A DNA stretch of 19,860 bases from an uncultured Clostridia bacterium. GTDB taxonomy: Bacteria; Bacillota; Clostridia; Christensenellales; Borkfalkiaceae. How positions within the stretch are numbered: position 1 is the stretch's first letter; each line of letters begins with the position of its first letter. Position numbers and translations under genes: made by a program. Positions 14,201 through 19,860 of the stretch are shown one piece after another. The notes below the pieces were generated by a model. The model worked only from the letters and a program-made list of their open reading frames with translations, was not told the origin of the DNA and ran no database searches. Location of the stretch: contig CAMWKX010000003.1 in assembly GCA_947174955.1 (NCBI GenBank), positions 1-19,860 on the forward strand. Direction: 5' to 3'.

Positions 14201-16123
14201 ATGGCTAACGTAAGTTTAAAACACATATATAAGGTTTATCCCAACGGCACGAAAGCGGTAAACGATTTCAATATGGAAATTCAGGACAAAGAGTTTATCG
14301 TATTCGTAGGACCTTCGGGTTGCGGAAAGTCGACGACCCTGAGAATGATTGCGGGGCTCGAAGATATTTCCGCGGGCGAACTTAAAATAGGCGATCTGAT
14401 AGTAAACGATATGGAGCCCAAGGACAGGGATATAGCGATGGTATTCCAGAATTACGCGCTGTATCCGCATATGACCGTTTACGACAATATCGCTTTCGGG
14501 TTAAAGCTGAGAAAACTTCCCAAGGACGAAATTCATAACAAAGTGGTGGAAGCGGCGGAAATTCTCGGCATAACCGATTATCTAAATAAAAAGCCCAAAG
14601 AGATGTCAGGCGGACAGAGGCAGAGGGTTGCGCTCGGGCGCGCGATTGTCCGCGAGCCGAAGGTTATGCTTCTGGACGAACCTCTTTCCAATCTCGACGC
14701 CAAGCTGAGAACTCAGATGCGCGCCGAAATTTCCAAACTTCATACCAAACTGCAAACGACGTTCATATACGTCACGCACGACCAGGTCGAAGCTATGACT
14801 ATGGGAACGAGAATAGTCGTAATGAAGGACGGTTTCGTTCAGCAAATAGATACGCCCAAAAACTTATACAATTACCCCGCAAACAAGTTCGTGGCAGGCT
14901 TTATAGGTACGCCGCAAATGAATTTCTTCGAGGGTACGCTGTTAAAGACGGGCGAAAACGTTTCTATCAGATTCGAAGGGTCGGAAGCCGAGATAACCGT
15001 GCCGTACTCTATGCTCTACAAAGCAAAGCCCGCGTATCTCGACGGCAAGACCAAGGTCTGTATCGGACTGCGCCCCGAAGACGCGTCTTTGACGGATGAA
15101 AAGGCAAACGGCGGCAATTCGGTTATAAAGGTAAAGGTTTCCCACAAGGAGGAGCTGGGCAGCGAAACGCTTATTTACGGCGATATCAATCTCGAAAACG
15201 ATAGCTACGGCGAAAGCTCTACGAGAATAATTATCAAGGACAGCGGCGAGAGGGAGTTGCAGGCGGGCGACGTTATAAACGTGGCGTTAAATCTCAACCG
15301 CGTGCACCTGTTCGACAAGGAGACCGAGCAGTGCGTATTGCCCCGCATACCCGAGTACAATTACCTCGACTGCGAGGTTAAGAGCGGCAAACTCAGATTC
15401 CTCGGCGCGGAGCTCGACTTGCCGTCGGCTGCACAGTGCCCAGACCTGAAGGGGGATCTTCTTATTCCCACGGACGCTGTAACGTTTGACGGCAATCTTA
15501 AAGCGGAAGTCGTTTCGCGCGAGCATATGTGCGGGGTAAACCTGCTTTCACTCACGCTCAACGGCAAAAGACTGTACGCCGTTTCGCACGACTGCGACGA
15601 GGGTAAAGCCATTGACGGAGCGGGCTCGACCGTAAATATCGGCATTGATTTCAAGAAGATAACGATAATATCGGACGGCGAAAAAGTCTTAACGCCTATG
15701 CCCGCTCTTAATCAATTTGCTTGCAGCTTCGTCAAGAGAAAGTCCGTTGAAGAAGTTGAAGAGAGCGGCAAGACCAAAAAGAAAAAGCGCATACGCTTCG
15801 GCTTTACCGTCGGGGAAAACTTCTTCGAAGCTTCCGAAGAAAACTCGCAGAAAATATTTGCCGCGCTCGGTATTAAAAAAGCCTTTACAACGGGGCTTAA
15901 AATGGAATGCGGCGCGTACGACCTTACCGTATCCGACAGCGGAATTGCGGCAAGCGTTATGGAAGCGCTCGATTACGGCAGTGAGAAATTCCTGAAATGC
16001 AGCGTGGGAGAAAACGTCGTTTACGTAAAATGCAGCGAGGATATCAGCGGGGATATACGCCTTTTACCCGATTTCGGAAAGGTTGGCGTAGTGGAAACCC
16101 AAAGGGAGATTAAAATTATTTAA
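14201..16123 (+). CDS. MsmX/UgpC/MalK-type sugar ABC ATPase with long C-terminal extension
   Basis: The first 370 residues are a standard CUT1-importer ATPase: Walker A GPSGCGKST (37-45), Q-loop Gln83, signature MSGGQRQRVALGRA (135-148), Walker B VMLLDE (155-160), D-loop SNLD (163-166) and His193. An OB/TOBE regulatory region follows (about 236-372: IGLRPEDA, LNLNRVHLFD). It powers the permeases encoded just upstream. The protein is 640 residues against about 370 for typical members. Residues about 385-640 are an extension. Residues 395-500 (GKLRFLGAELDLP, GDLLIPTDAVTFDG, GIDFKKITIISDGE) look like another TOBE-like unit. A basic stretch, KTKKKKR (524-530), follows, and 531-640 may be a third related module (ENVVYVKCSEDISG at 604-617). 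The frame is continuous with normal codon use, so this is not an assembly fusion by eye. It is the last gene before a strong terminator. Confidence 0.95.
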   Translation: MANVSLKHIYKVYPNGTKAVNDFNMEIQDKEFIVFVGPSGCGKSTTLRMIAGLEDISAGELKIGDLIVNDMEPKDRDIAMVFQNYALYPHMTVYDNIAFGLKLRKLPKDEIHNKVVEAAEILGITDYLNKKPKEMSGGQRQRVALGRAIVREPKVMLLDEPLSNLDAKLRTQMRAEISKLHTKLQTTFIYVTHDQVEAMTMGTRIVVMKDGFVQQIDTPKNLYNYPANKFVAGFIGTPQMNFFEGTLLKTGENVSIRFEGSEAEITVPYSMLYKAKPAYLDGKTKVCIGLRPEDASLTDEKANGGNSVIKVKVSHKEELGSETLIYGDINLENDSYGESSTRIIIKDSGERELQAGDVINVALNLNRVHLFDKETEQCVLPRIPEYNYLDCEVKSGKLRFLGAELDLPSAAQCPDLKGDLLIPTDAVTFDGNLKAEVVSREHMCGVNLLSLTLNGKRLYAVSHDCDEGKAIDGAGSTVNIGIDFKKITIISDGEKVLTPMPALNQFACSFVKRKSVEEVEESGKTKKKKRIRFGFTVGENFFEASEENSQKIFAALGIKKAFTTGLKMECGAYDLTVSDSGIAASVMEALDYGSEKFLKCSVGENVVYVKCSEDISGDIRLLPDFGKVGVVETQREIKII

Positions 16124-16165
16124 CCCGTCTTTGGGAAAACCGAATCAGAAGCTAACAACTTGTTA

Positions 16166-16206
16166 AAGCCGCCCGTTTTCAAAAACGGGCGGCTTGCTTT
16201 TTATCT
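16166..16206 (+). terminator. Rho-independent terminator of the alpha-glucan operon
   Basis: AAGCCGCCCGTTTT (16166-16179) pairs with AAAACGGGCGGCTT (16182-16195), a GC-rich stem, followed by GCTTTTTATCTTT. It lies 42 nt after the ATPase stop. The tail also contains the -35 box of the next promoter. Confidence 0.88.
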
Positions 16207-16222
16207 TTGGCTTTGTTATAAT
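16194..16222 (+). promoter_or_regulatory. Extended -10 promoter of the ABM gene, leaderless type
   Basis: The -35 box TTGCTT (16194-16199), a 17-base spacer, TG at 16214-16215 and a perfect TATAAT (16217-16222). The -10 ends 6 nt before the ATG at 16229, so transcription should start at or next to the start codon. No ribosome site is present. Confidence 0.7.
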
Positions 16223-16228
16223 TAAAAT

Positions 16229-16561
16229 ATGGCAATTACGATTAATATTTATTACAGCGGTAAGAATGGAAACGCAAGGAAATTTGCGGAGGAAATGATT
16301 TCGGGCGGAATAGTTAAAGATATCCGCGCGGAAGAGGGCAATTTAAGGTACGAATATTTCTTCCCCGTTGACGACCCTCAAACCGTGCTTCTGATAGACA
16401 GCTGGCAAGATCAGCTTTCGCTTGATAAGCACCACGCTTCGCCAATGATGGCTGAAATTGCCGAGCTTCGCAACAAATACGATTTGCATATGAAAGTGGA
16501 GAGGTATATTTCCGACGAAGGGGGAATACCCGCAACGGATAAATCGTACATTCGAAAATAA
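16229..16561 (+). CDS. Antibiotic-biosynthesis-monooxygenase (ABM) domain protein
   Basis: This 110-residue protein fits the small dimeric ferredoxin-like ABM/YgiN fold. It has an N-terminal beta strand (ITINIYYSG), a helix (NARKFAEEMI), a strand with RYEYFFPVDDPQTVLLIDSW, then HHASPMMAEIAEL and VERYI. Family members include quinol monooxygenases and haem-degrading enzymes, while many act on unknown aromatic or quinone substrates; which applies here is not visible. It is cytoplasmic. No Shine-Dalgarno precedes the ATG, and the perfect -10 box places the RNA start at the ATG, so it is probably translated from a leaderless mRNA. It ends 4 nt from the convergent HxlR gene. Its neighbours (HxlR and flavin reductases) suggest a role in quinone or redox stress. 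Confidence 0.85.
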   Translation: MAITINIYYSGKNGNARKFAEEMISGGIVKDIRAEEGNLRYEYFFPVDDPQTVLLIDSWQDQLSLDKHHASPMMAEIAELRNKYDLHMKVERYISDEGGIPATDKSYIRK

Positions 16562-16565
16562 GCCG

Positions 16566-16904
16566 TCAAAGTCTGTTTTTATCGCCCCATTCGCACATTC
16601 CGTCGAGGATAGGCATCAAAGACTTTCCGCGCTCGGAAAGACTGTATTCCACTTTCGGCGGTATCTGCGGATATTCCTTGCGGATAATCAGTTTATCCGC
16701 TTCGAGTTCTTTTAACGACAGACTGAGCGTTTTGAACGAAATGCCCTTGATATATCTTTGCAGTTCGTTAAACCGCACGATCTTAAATTCCATAAGAGTA
16801 TACAAAATAGTCATTTTGTATTTGCCGCTTATAAGCGACAGGGTATAGCTGAATCCCGTTTCGCAAAGTTTTTCGGACGCTATACAGCGTTTGTTCTCAT
16901 TCAT
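16566..16904 (-). CDS. HxlR-family transcriptional regulator
   Basis: This 112-residue winged-helix protein fits the HxlR family. TLSLISGKYKMTILYTLMEF (21-40) is the characteristic Leu-Ile-x-Gly-Lys-Trp/Tyr helix. RFNELQRYIKGISFKTLSLS (44-63) is the recognition helix, and VEYSLSERGKSLMPIL (85-100) closes the wing and dimer helix. Cys7 and Cys14 lie near the position of the conserved N-terminal cysteine that serves as a redox sensor in relatives such as YodB. The ATG at 16904 is chosen over the in-frame TTG at 16910 because AAGGAG (read on the minus strand, 16916-16911) is six bases from the ATG but abuts the TTG. It is divergent from the flavin reductase genes, and the shared region has an inverted repeat at 16923-16937 that is a good operator candidate. 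Confidence 0.9.
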   Translation of the reverse strand: MNENKRCIASEKLCETGFSYTLSLISGKYKMTILYTLMEFKIVRFNELQRYIKGISFKTLSLSLKELEADKLIIRKEYPQIPPKVEYSLSERGKSLMPILDGMCEWGDKNRL

Positions 16905-16922
16905 AAGCAACTCCTTACACTT

Positions 16923-16937
16923 TACTTTTTGTAAGTA
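16923..16937. promoter_or_regulatory. Inverted repeat, candidate HxlR operator
   Basis: TACTT-TTTGT-AAGTA is an inverted repeat with 5-bp arms and a 5-nt spacer. It lies just upstream of the HxlR start, over a -10-like TATACT on the minus strand (16939-16934). The TACT-N7-AGTA layout resembles, from memory, sites of redox-sensing HxlR proteins. This suggests autoregulation together with control of the divergent promoter. Confidence 0.45.
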
Positions 16938-16957
16938 TATAACAAAAATGTGCGTAC

Positions 16958-16986
16958 TTGACTTAATTATTATACAACAATATAAT
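16958..16986 (+). promoter_or_regulatory. Promoter of the flavin reductase pair
   Basis: The -35 box TTGACT (16958-16963), 17-base spacer and perfect TATAAT (16981-16986). Transcription would start near 16993, giving a leader of about 29 nt with AGGAG at 17011-17015. Confidence 0.75.
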
Positions 16987-17021
16987 GATTCTTGTCAATA
17001 ATGTATTTAAAGGAGATAACT

Positions 17022-17522
17022 ATGAATAAAATCACTCTGCCCAGGGCGGCACAAATTTCTTCGCCTAATCCCGTTACGCTTGTCTGCACGCAAAAGCCTG
17101 ACGGAAGTACCAACCTTGCCACCGTATCGTGGTGGACTTACCTTTCTTACAATCCCAATATGATAGCTTATGCTATGGCTAAAACTTCGTACAGCGGCGA
17201 GATGGTAAGACAAAACAAAAAAGTAATTCTTACTATACCGAGTGAAAAAATAACCGACGCGGTATTGGGCTGCGGAAGCACGACGGGCAGAAATACGGAT
17301 AAGATTGCGAAATTCGGCATCGAGATGCAGGAGGTCGACGGCAGCGATATTCGCATACCCGCGCACAGTGCGCTTGCAATCGTCTGCAATCTGAAAGAAT
17401 ATATAGAAACGGGCGACCATTATCTTTATATCTGCAACGTAGAGCAGGTATACGCAGGTGACAACGAAAAAGCGGTTTTCGCCTGGAACGGTTATTCCGA
17501 AATAGCTTCGGCAAAAAAATAA
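17022..17522 (+). CDS. Flavin reductase-like (FMN-binding split barrel) protein 1
   Basis: This 166-residue protein fits the flavin reductase-like domain family. It shows the opening PNPVTLVCTQKPDGSTNLATVSWWTYLSYNPNMIAYAM (16-52), where the early strand and aromatic segment typically contact FMN, and a later strand, HYLYICNVEQVYAG (133-146). Members reduce flavin with NAD(P)H or carry FMN for small-molecule reduction; the electron partner is not evident. It is cytoplasmic. The ATG at 17022 is preferred to the upstream in-frame ATG at 16992 because AGGAG is six bases before 17022, and 16992 would sit at the predicted RNA start with no ribosome site. It is followed 13 nt later by a second protein of the same fold, so they form a two-gene operon likely controlled by the divergent HxlR regulator. 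Confidence 0.87.
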   Translation: MNKITLPRAAQISSPNPVTLVCTQKPDGSTNLATVSWWTYLSYNPNMIAYAMAKTSYSGEMVRQNKKVILTIPSEKITDAVLGCGSTTGRNTDKIAKFGIEMQEVDGSDIRIPAHSALAIVCNLKEYIETGDHYLYICNVEQVYAGDNEKAVFAWNGYSEIASAKK

Positions 17523-17535
17523 AAGGAGTAAATAT

Positions 17536-18108
17536 ATGTTAAAAGATTTAGGAGTTAAACCTTACGTATTCCCTATGCCCGTGCTTATGATTTCCACCTA
17601 CAATGAGGACGGAAGCGTGGACGTAATGAATATGGCGTGGGGCGGCGTATGCGCCGAGAATATGGTGGCGCTGAACATTGACGAGGACCACAAGACTTCG
17701 GAAAATATCAAGCGCACGGGGGCTTTCACTTTAAGTATTGCCGACGTCGACCACATTGAAGAGGCGGACTTCTTCGGCATTGCGACGGGCAATAAAATGA
17801 AGGACAAGTTCGAACGTTCGGGTCTGCACGCCGTAAAGAGCACGCGGGTTAACGCGCCGATTGTAGAGGAATTTCCTCTGACTCTGGAATGCAGGGTTGC
17901 GGAGTGCCAGCAAACCGTTTACGGGTTCAGAGTGCTCGGGGAAATTCTCAACGTGCTTGCGGACGAAAAGGTGCTTGACGAAAAAGGCAAGGTAGACCCT
18001 TCAAAGCTTAACGCGTTCGTGTTCGACCAGTTCCAGAGCGGCTATTATGCGGTAGACGAAAAGGTAGGACAGGCGTGGCAGTCGGGCGCAAAGCTGATGA
18101 AAAAATAA
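17536..18108 (+). CDS. Flavin reductase-like (FMN-binding split barrel) protein 2
   Basis: This 190-residue protein belongs to the same broad flavin reductase-like family as its upstream neighbour but is clearly diverged. It opens with YVFPMPVLMISTYNEDGSVDVMNMAWGGVCAENMVALNI (10-48), followed by HKTSENIKRTGAFTLSIAD (52-70). Both are characteristic of FMN-binding split-barrel proteins in anaerobes. FPLTLECRVAEC lies mid-protein. AAAGGAG (17522-17528) is seven bases before the ATG. It is cytoplasmic, with no membrane segment. The pairing of two diverged flavin reductase-like genes under one promoter suggests distinct substrates or a heteromeric complex, which is inference. Transcription ends at the bidirectional hairpin just after the stop. 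Confidence 0.88.
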   Translation: MLKDLGVKPYVFPMPVLMISTYNEDGSVDVMNMAWGGVCAENMVALNIDEDHKTSENIKRTGAFTLSIADVDHIEEADFFGIATGNKMKDKFERSGLHAVKSTRVNAPIVEEFPLTLECRVAECQQTVYGFRVLGEILNVLADEKVLDEKGKVDPSKLNAFVFDQFQSGYYAVDEKVGQAWQSGAKLMKK

Positions 18109-18115
18109 GTAAATC

Positions 18116-18151
18116 AAAAGCGGGATTTGAAAATTCAAATCCCGCTTTTTT
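18116..18151. terminator. Bidirectional rho-independent terminator
   Basis: AAAAGCGGGATTTGAA (18116-18131) pairs perfectly with TTCAAATCCCGCTTTT (18134-18149). T-rich tails lie on both strands (TTTTTT on plus, TTTTGATTT on minus). It sits between the convergent flavin reductase and LysR genes and serves both. Confidence 0.88.
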
Positions 18152-18160
18152 AAAGTCCGT

Positions 18161-19036
18161 TTACAGAATTTCCCGCAATTGCCGCAGAAAGTACTCGGCA
18201 CATTGGGGGAACACCTGATATTTCTTCCACGCAATATCCAGATGAGATATGAGTTCGGGGTGAAGCGGAACGAAACGTAAATTGCTGTCGCCGTCCGTGC
18301 GGATAATCTTGTCCAGCCCAACTGCGTATCCCACGCCCTCTTCAACGAGCAGCGACATATTGTAGAGCAAATTGCCGGTTGCAACGACGTTGAGTTCTTT
18401 GGAGTTCTTTCCGCACCATTCGCTGATCAGGTTTTTGCCGTGCGCCTGACGGGAAAGAATGAGCGGCTTGTCCCATAAATCTTGGGGAGTTATATATTCC
18501 TTTTCGGCAAGCGGGCTGTCCTTGCGCATAAGCACGCCCCACGTATCGTAGAGCGGCAAACGCAGATAATCGTACCTGCTCACGTCGAACGGCTCGATAA
18601 AAATGCCGAAGTCGATAAGCCCTTTGTCCAGCCTTTCGGATACGGTAGCGCTGTCGCCGCTGAACAGATTGAAACGCACCTTAGGAAATTGCTTCTGCAC
18701 GCGGTGTGCCGCCTTTGCAATCAGCCCCATAACATAGCTTTCGCCGCCGCCGATATAGATATCGCCGCTCATATCCGTAATGGGCGCGCTGAGTTCGCTC
18801 TCGGTTTTATTGTACAACTCGATAATTTCTTCCGCACGCTTATACAGTAGCTGTCCCGCTTCCGTAAGCGTGATTTTTCTCGTGCCGCGAATGAACAGCG
18901 GCTGTCCGATTTCTTTTTCGAGGTTCTGCATCTGCCGCGATAAGTTGGGCTGGGTTACAAACAGGCTCGAAGCCGCTCTGGATATGCTTTGCTCGCGGGC
19001 AACCGCTAAAAAATACTTTAATTCTCTCAGTTCCAT
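18161..19036 (-). CDS. LysR-family transcriptional regulator
   Basis: This 291-residue protein starts with the standard LysR HTH: MELRELKYFLAVAREQSISR followed by AASSLFVTQPNLSRQMQNLE and LFIRGTRKITLTEAG (residues 1-62). A typical effector-binding domain follows from about residue 90 (DIYIGGGESY, FSGDSATVSERLDKGLIDFGI, EGVGYAVGLDKII). The start at 19036 is chosen because this is where family similarity begins. An in-frame ATG at 19072 would add 12 unrelated residues and overlap the promoter's -35 box. No ribosome site precedes 19036, and the -10 box TATACT ends 6 nt before it, so the mRNA is probably leaderless. It is divergent from the acetyltransferase operon, which is the expected target. 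The effector is unknown. Confidence 0.92.
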   Translation of the reverse strand: MELRELKYFLAVAREQSISRAASSLFVTQPNLSRQMQNLEKEIGQPLFIRGTRKITLTEAGQLLYKRAEEIIELYNKTESELSAPITDMSGDIYIGGGESYVMGLIAKAAHRVQKQFPKVRFNLFSGDSATVSERLDKGLIDFGIFIEPFDVSRYDYLRLPLYDTWGVLMRKDSPLAEKEYITPQDLWDKPLILSRQAHGKNLISEWCGKNSKELNVVATGNLLYNMSLLVEEGVGYAVGLDKIIRTDGDSNLRFVPLHPELISHLDIAWKKYQVFPQCAEYFLRQLREIL

Positions 19037-19042
19037 ACGCAA

Positions 19043-19072
19043 AGTATAGCACGGATAACGTATGCTTGTCAA
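19043..19072 (-). promoter_or_regulatory. LysR gene promoter, leaderless type
   Basis: On the minus strand TTGACA (19072-19067), an 18-base spacer and TATACT (19048-19043). The -10 ends 6 nt before the ATG at 19036 and no Shine-Dalgarno is present. Confidence 0.65.
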
Positions 19073-19100
19073 TTATGGATTAATCATAAAATATAAGCAT
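19062..19100. promoter_or_regulatory. Candidate LysR operator in divergent intergenic region
   Basis: TTATG (19073-19077) and CATAA (19085-19089) form an inverted repeat with a 7-nt spacer that fits the loose T-N11-A LysR box. It lies between the two divergent -35 elements. A wider pair, ATGCTT (19062-19067) and AAGCAT (19095-19100), is nearly concentric with it. Confidence 0.45.
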
Positions 19101-19129
19101 TTGACATATATCGGAAAGCCAAATAAAAT
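19101..19129 (+). promoter_or_regulatory. Acetyltransferase promoter, leaderless type
   Basis: A perfect -35 TTGACA (19101-19106), 17-base spacer and TAAAAT (19124-19129). The -10 ends 6 nt before the ATG at 19136, and the intervening AATGGT has no ribosome site. Confidence 0.7.
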
Positions 19130-19135
19130 AATGGT

Positions 19136-19711
19136 ATGAATACCGTGCAATTCAGAGAAGAGATGAAGAAAAGAGCGTATATCGTAGCCAATTCCGAAAT
19201 GCACCTGCATATGCATGAGGCTGCTCAGCGGGCAAGAAGGATAACCGTCGAGATGAGCAACGCCTACCGCACCCCCGAAGAATTACGCGAACTTTTTTCC
19301 GAGCTTATCGGGCGGAAGGTTGACGATAGCTTCGGTATATTACCGCCCTTTAACGCCGATTACGGTCAGAATATAAAGGTCGGCAAAAACGTGTTTATCA
19401 ATTCGGGGTGTTGTTTTCAGGACCAGGGCGGAATAGAAATAGGTGATAACGTTTTAATCGGTCAGCAGGTGGTTATCGCAACTTTAAATCACGATTTGAA
19501 TCCGCAAAGGCGCGCGAATATGCTGCCCGCACCCGTCAAAATAGGCGACGGCGTATGGGTAGGCGCGCACGCAACTATCCTTGCGGGAGTAACGATAGGC
19601 GACGGCGCGGTCATAGCGGCGGGGGCGGTCGTAACCAGGGACGTGCCCGCAAATACTGTCGTCGGCGGAGTGCCCGCAAAAATAATTAAATCAATCGAGG
19701 AGAACAATTAA
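19136..19711 (+). CDS. Sugar O-acetyltransferase, maltose/galactoside type (hexapeptide repeat)
   Basis: This 191-residue protein matches Maa/LacA-type acetyltransferases. It has an N-terminal helical maltose-acetyltransferase-like region (residues 1-58: FREEMKKRAYIVANSEMHLH, ARRITVEMSNA), then left-handed beta-helix hexapeptide repeats (IKVGKNVFINSGCC, IEIGDNVLIGQQVVI, VKIGDGVWVGAHATILAGV, VTIGDGAVIAAGAVV). TLNHD carries the expected catalytic His119. The C-terminal GGVPAKIIKSI is typical. It would move acetyl from acetyl-CoA to a sugar hydroxyl in the cytoplasm; the acceptor is uncertain. No ribosome site is present and the -10 ends 6 nt upstream, so it is probably leaderless. It is followed directly by an alpha/beta hydrolase gene and is likely under control of the divergent LysR. 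Confidence 0.93.
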   Translation: MNTVQFREEMKKRAYIVANSEMHLHMHEAAQRARRITVEMSNAYRTPEELRELFSELIGRKVDDSFGILPPFNADYGQNIKVGKNVFINSGCCFQDQGGIEIGDNVLIGQQVVIATLNHDLNPQRRANMLPAPVKIGDGVWVGAHATILAGVTIGDGAVIAAGAVVTRDVPANTVVGGVPAKIIKSIEENN

Positions 19712-19860
19712 ATGGAAGAGAAATTGAACTTGACGAAAGAGTGGGATAAAGTTTTCCCGAAGAGCGAGAAGGTAGACCACGACAAAGTAACATTCCACAA
19801 CCGTTACGGAATTACGCTTGCGGCGGATTTGTATATCCCCAAAAACGCAAAGGGTAAGCT
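19712..19860 (+). CDS. Alpha/beta hydrolase, 5' part only (runs off the window)
   Basis: The ATG at 19712 follows the acetyltransferase TAA immediately, with GAGGAG at 19697-19702 nine bases upstream. The 49 visible residues include KVTFHNRYGITLAADLYIP (26-44) and KNAKGK. This opening is typical of YcjY/dienelactone-hydrolase-like alpha/beta hydrolases, where the first strands precede the oxyanion region. The catalytic Ser, Asp and His lie beyond the window. It is co-transcribed with the acetyltransferase. The pairing of an acyl-transfer enzyme with a hydrolase may be meaningful, but the substrate is not visible. Confidence 0.75.
   Translation, partial: MEEKLNLTKEWDKVFPKSEKVDHDKVTFHNRYGITLAADLYIPKNAKGK

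Noticed and set aside
16905..16910. TTG start at 16910 for the HxlR gene
   Set aside because: It abuts the AAGGAG site directly, whereas the ATG at 16904 has ideal six-base spacing and begins the family-like sequence.
16992..17021. Start of flavin reductase 1 at 16992
   Set aside because: It coincides with the predicted RNA start and has no ribosome site. AGGAG is correctly spaced for 17022, where family similarity begins.
19037..19072. Upstream ATG (19072) for the LysR gene
   Set aside because: The extra 12 residues have no LysR similarity, and this start would overlap the -35 box of the only good promoter.
19131..19133. ATG at 19131 as acetyltransferase start
   Set aside because: It is in a different reading frame from the 191-residue product that starts at 19136.
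1..19860. CRISPR arrays, tRNA/rRNA genes, integrases or insertion sequences
   Set aside because: No spaced direct repeats, cloverleaf-like sequence, rRNA-like sequence or transposase/integrase motifs were seen on either strand.

Overview
The window looks like part of the chromosome of an anaerobic, low-to-mid GC Gram-positive bacterium (Bacillota, class Clostridia or a close uncultured relative). Evidence is the set of secreted lipoproteins with lipobox cysteines and Gly/Ser-rich linkers, strong AGGAGG-type ribosome sites, LacI, HxlR and LysR regulators, an MsmX/UgpC-type ATPase, and no outer-membrane or phage structural genes. No RNA genes, CRISPR arrays or transposase genes are visible.

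Region 1 (1-2646) is a tight co-directional cluster of four genes: an acidic winged-helix-like protein of unknown function, an SGNH/GDSL hydrolase, a calcineurin-type metallophosphoesterase, and a small HAD-family gene with an in-frame TAA stop at codon 38.

Region 2 (2647-3072) is a 426-bp intergenic stretch with a near-consensus promoter, a 24-bp perfect palindrome overlapping a second hairpin, and a LacI-type operator candidate.

Region 3 (3073-16203) is a complete alpha-glucan (starch/maltodextrin) utilisation locus. It encodes two surface lipoproteins with repeat or carbohydrate-binding-like domains, a surface-anchored GH13 amylase/pullulanase-like enzyme, a LacI-family regulator, a cytoplasmic GH13 neopullulanase/cyclomaltodextrinase-like enzyme, and a full maltodextrin ABC importer: binding lipoprotein, MalF-like and MalG-like permeases, and an ATPase with an unusual extension of about 260 residues. 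The inferred logic is that the anchored amylase cuts polymer at the surface, the binding protein and permeases import oligosaccharides, and the cytoplasmic GH13 enzyme finishes them. The same 12-bp operator candidate (TTAAACGGTTAA) sits at the same place in the promoter spacers of the first two genes. A strong terminator closes the locus.

Region 4 (16194-18151) looks like a redox or electrophile-response module: an ABM-family monooxygenase-like protein, a convergent HxlR regulator, and two tandem flavin-reductase-family proteins divergent from it. A bidirectional terminator ends it.

Region 5 (18161-19860) holds a LysR regulator divergent from a sugar O-acetyltransferase and the start of an alpha/beta hydrolase that runs off the window. 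Three genes (16229, 19036 and 19136) have good promoters whose -10 box ends exactly 6 nt before the ATG, so they are probably read from leaderless mRNAs.
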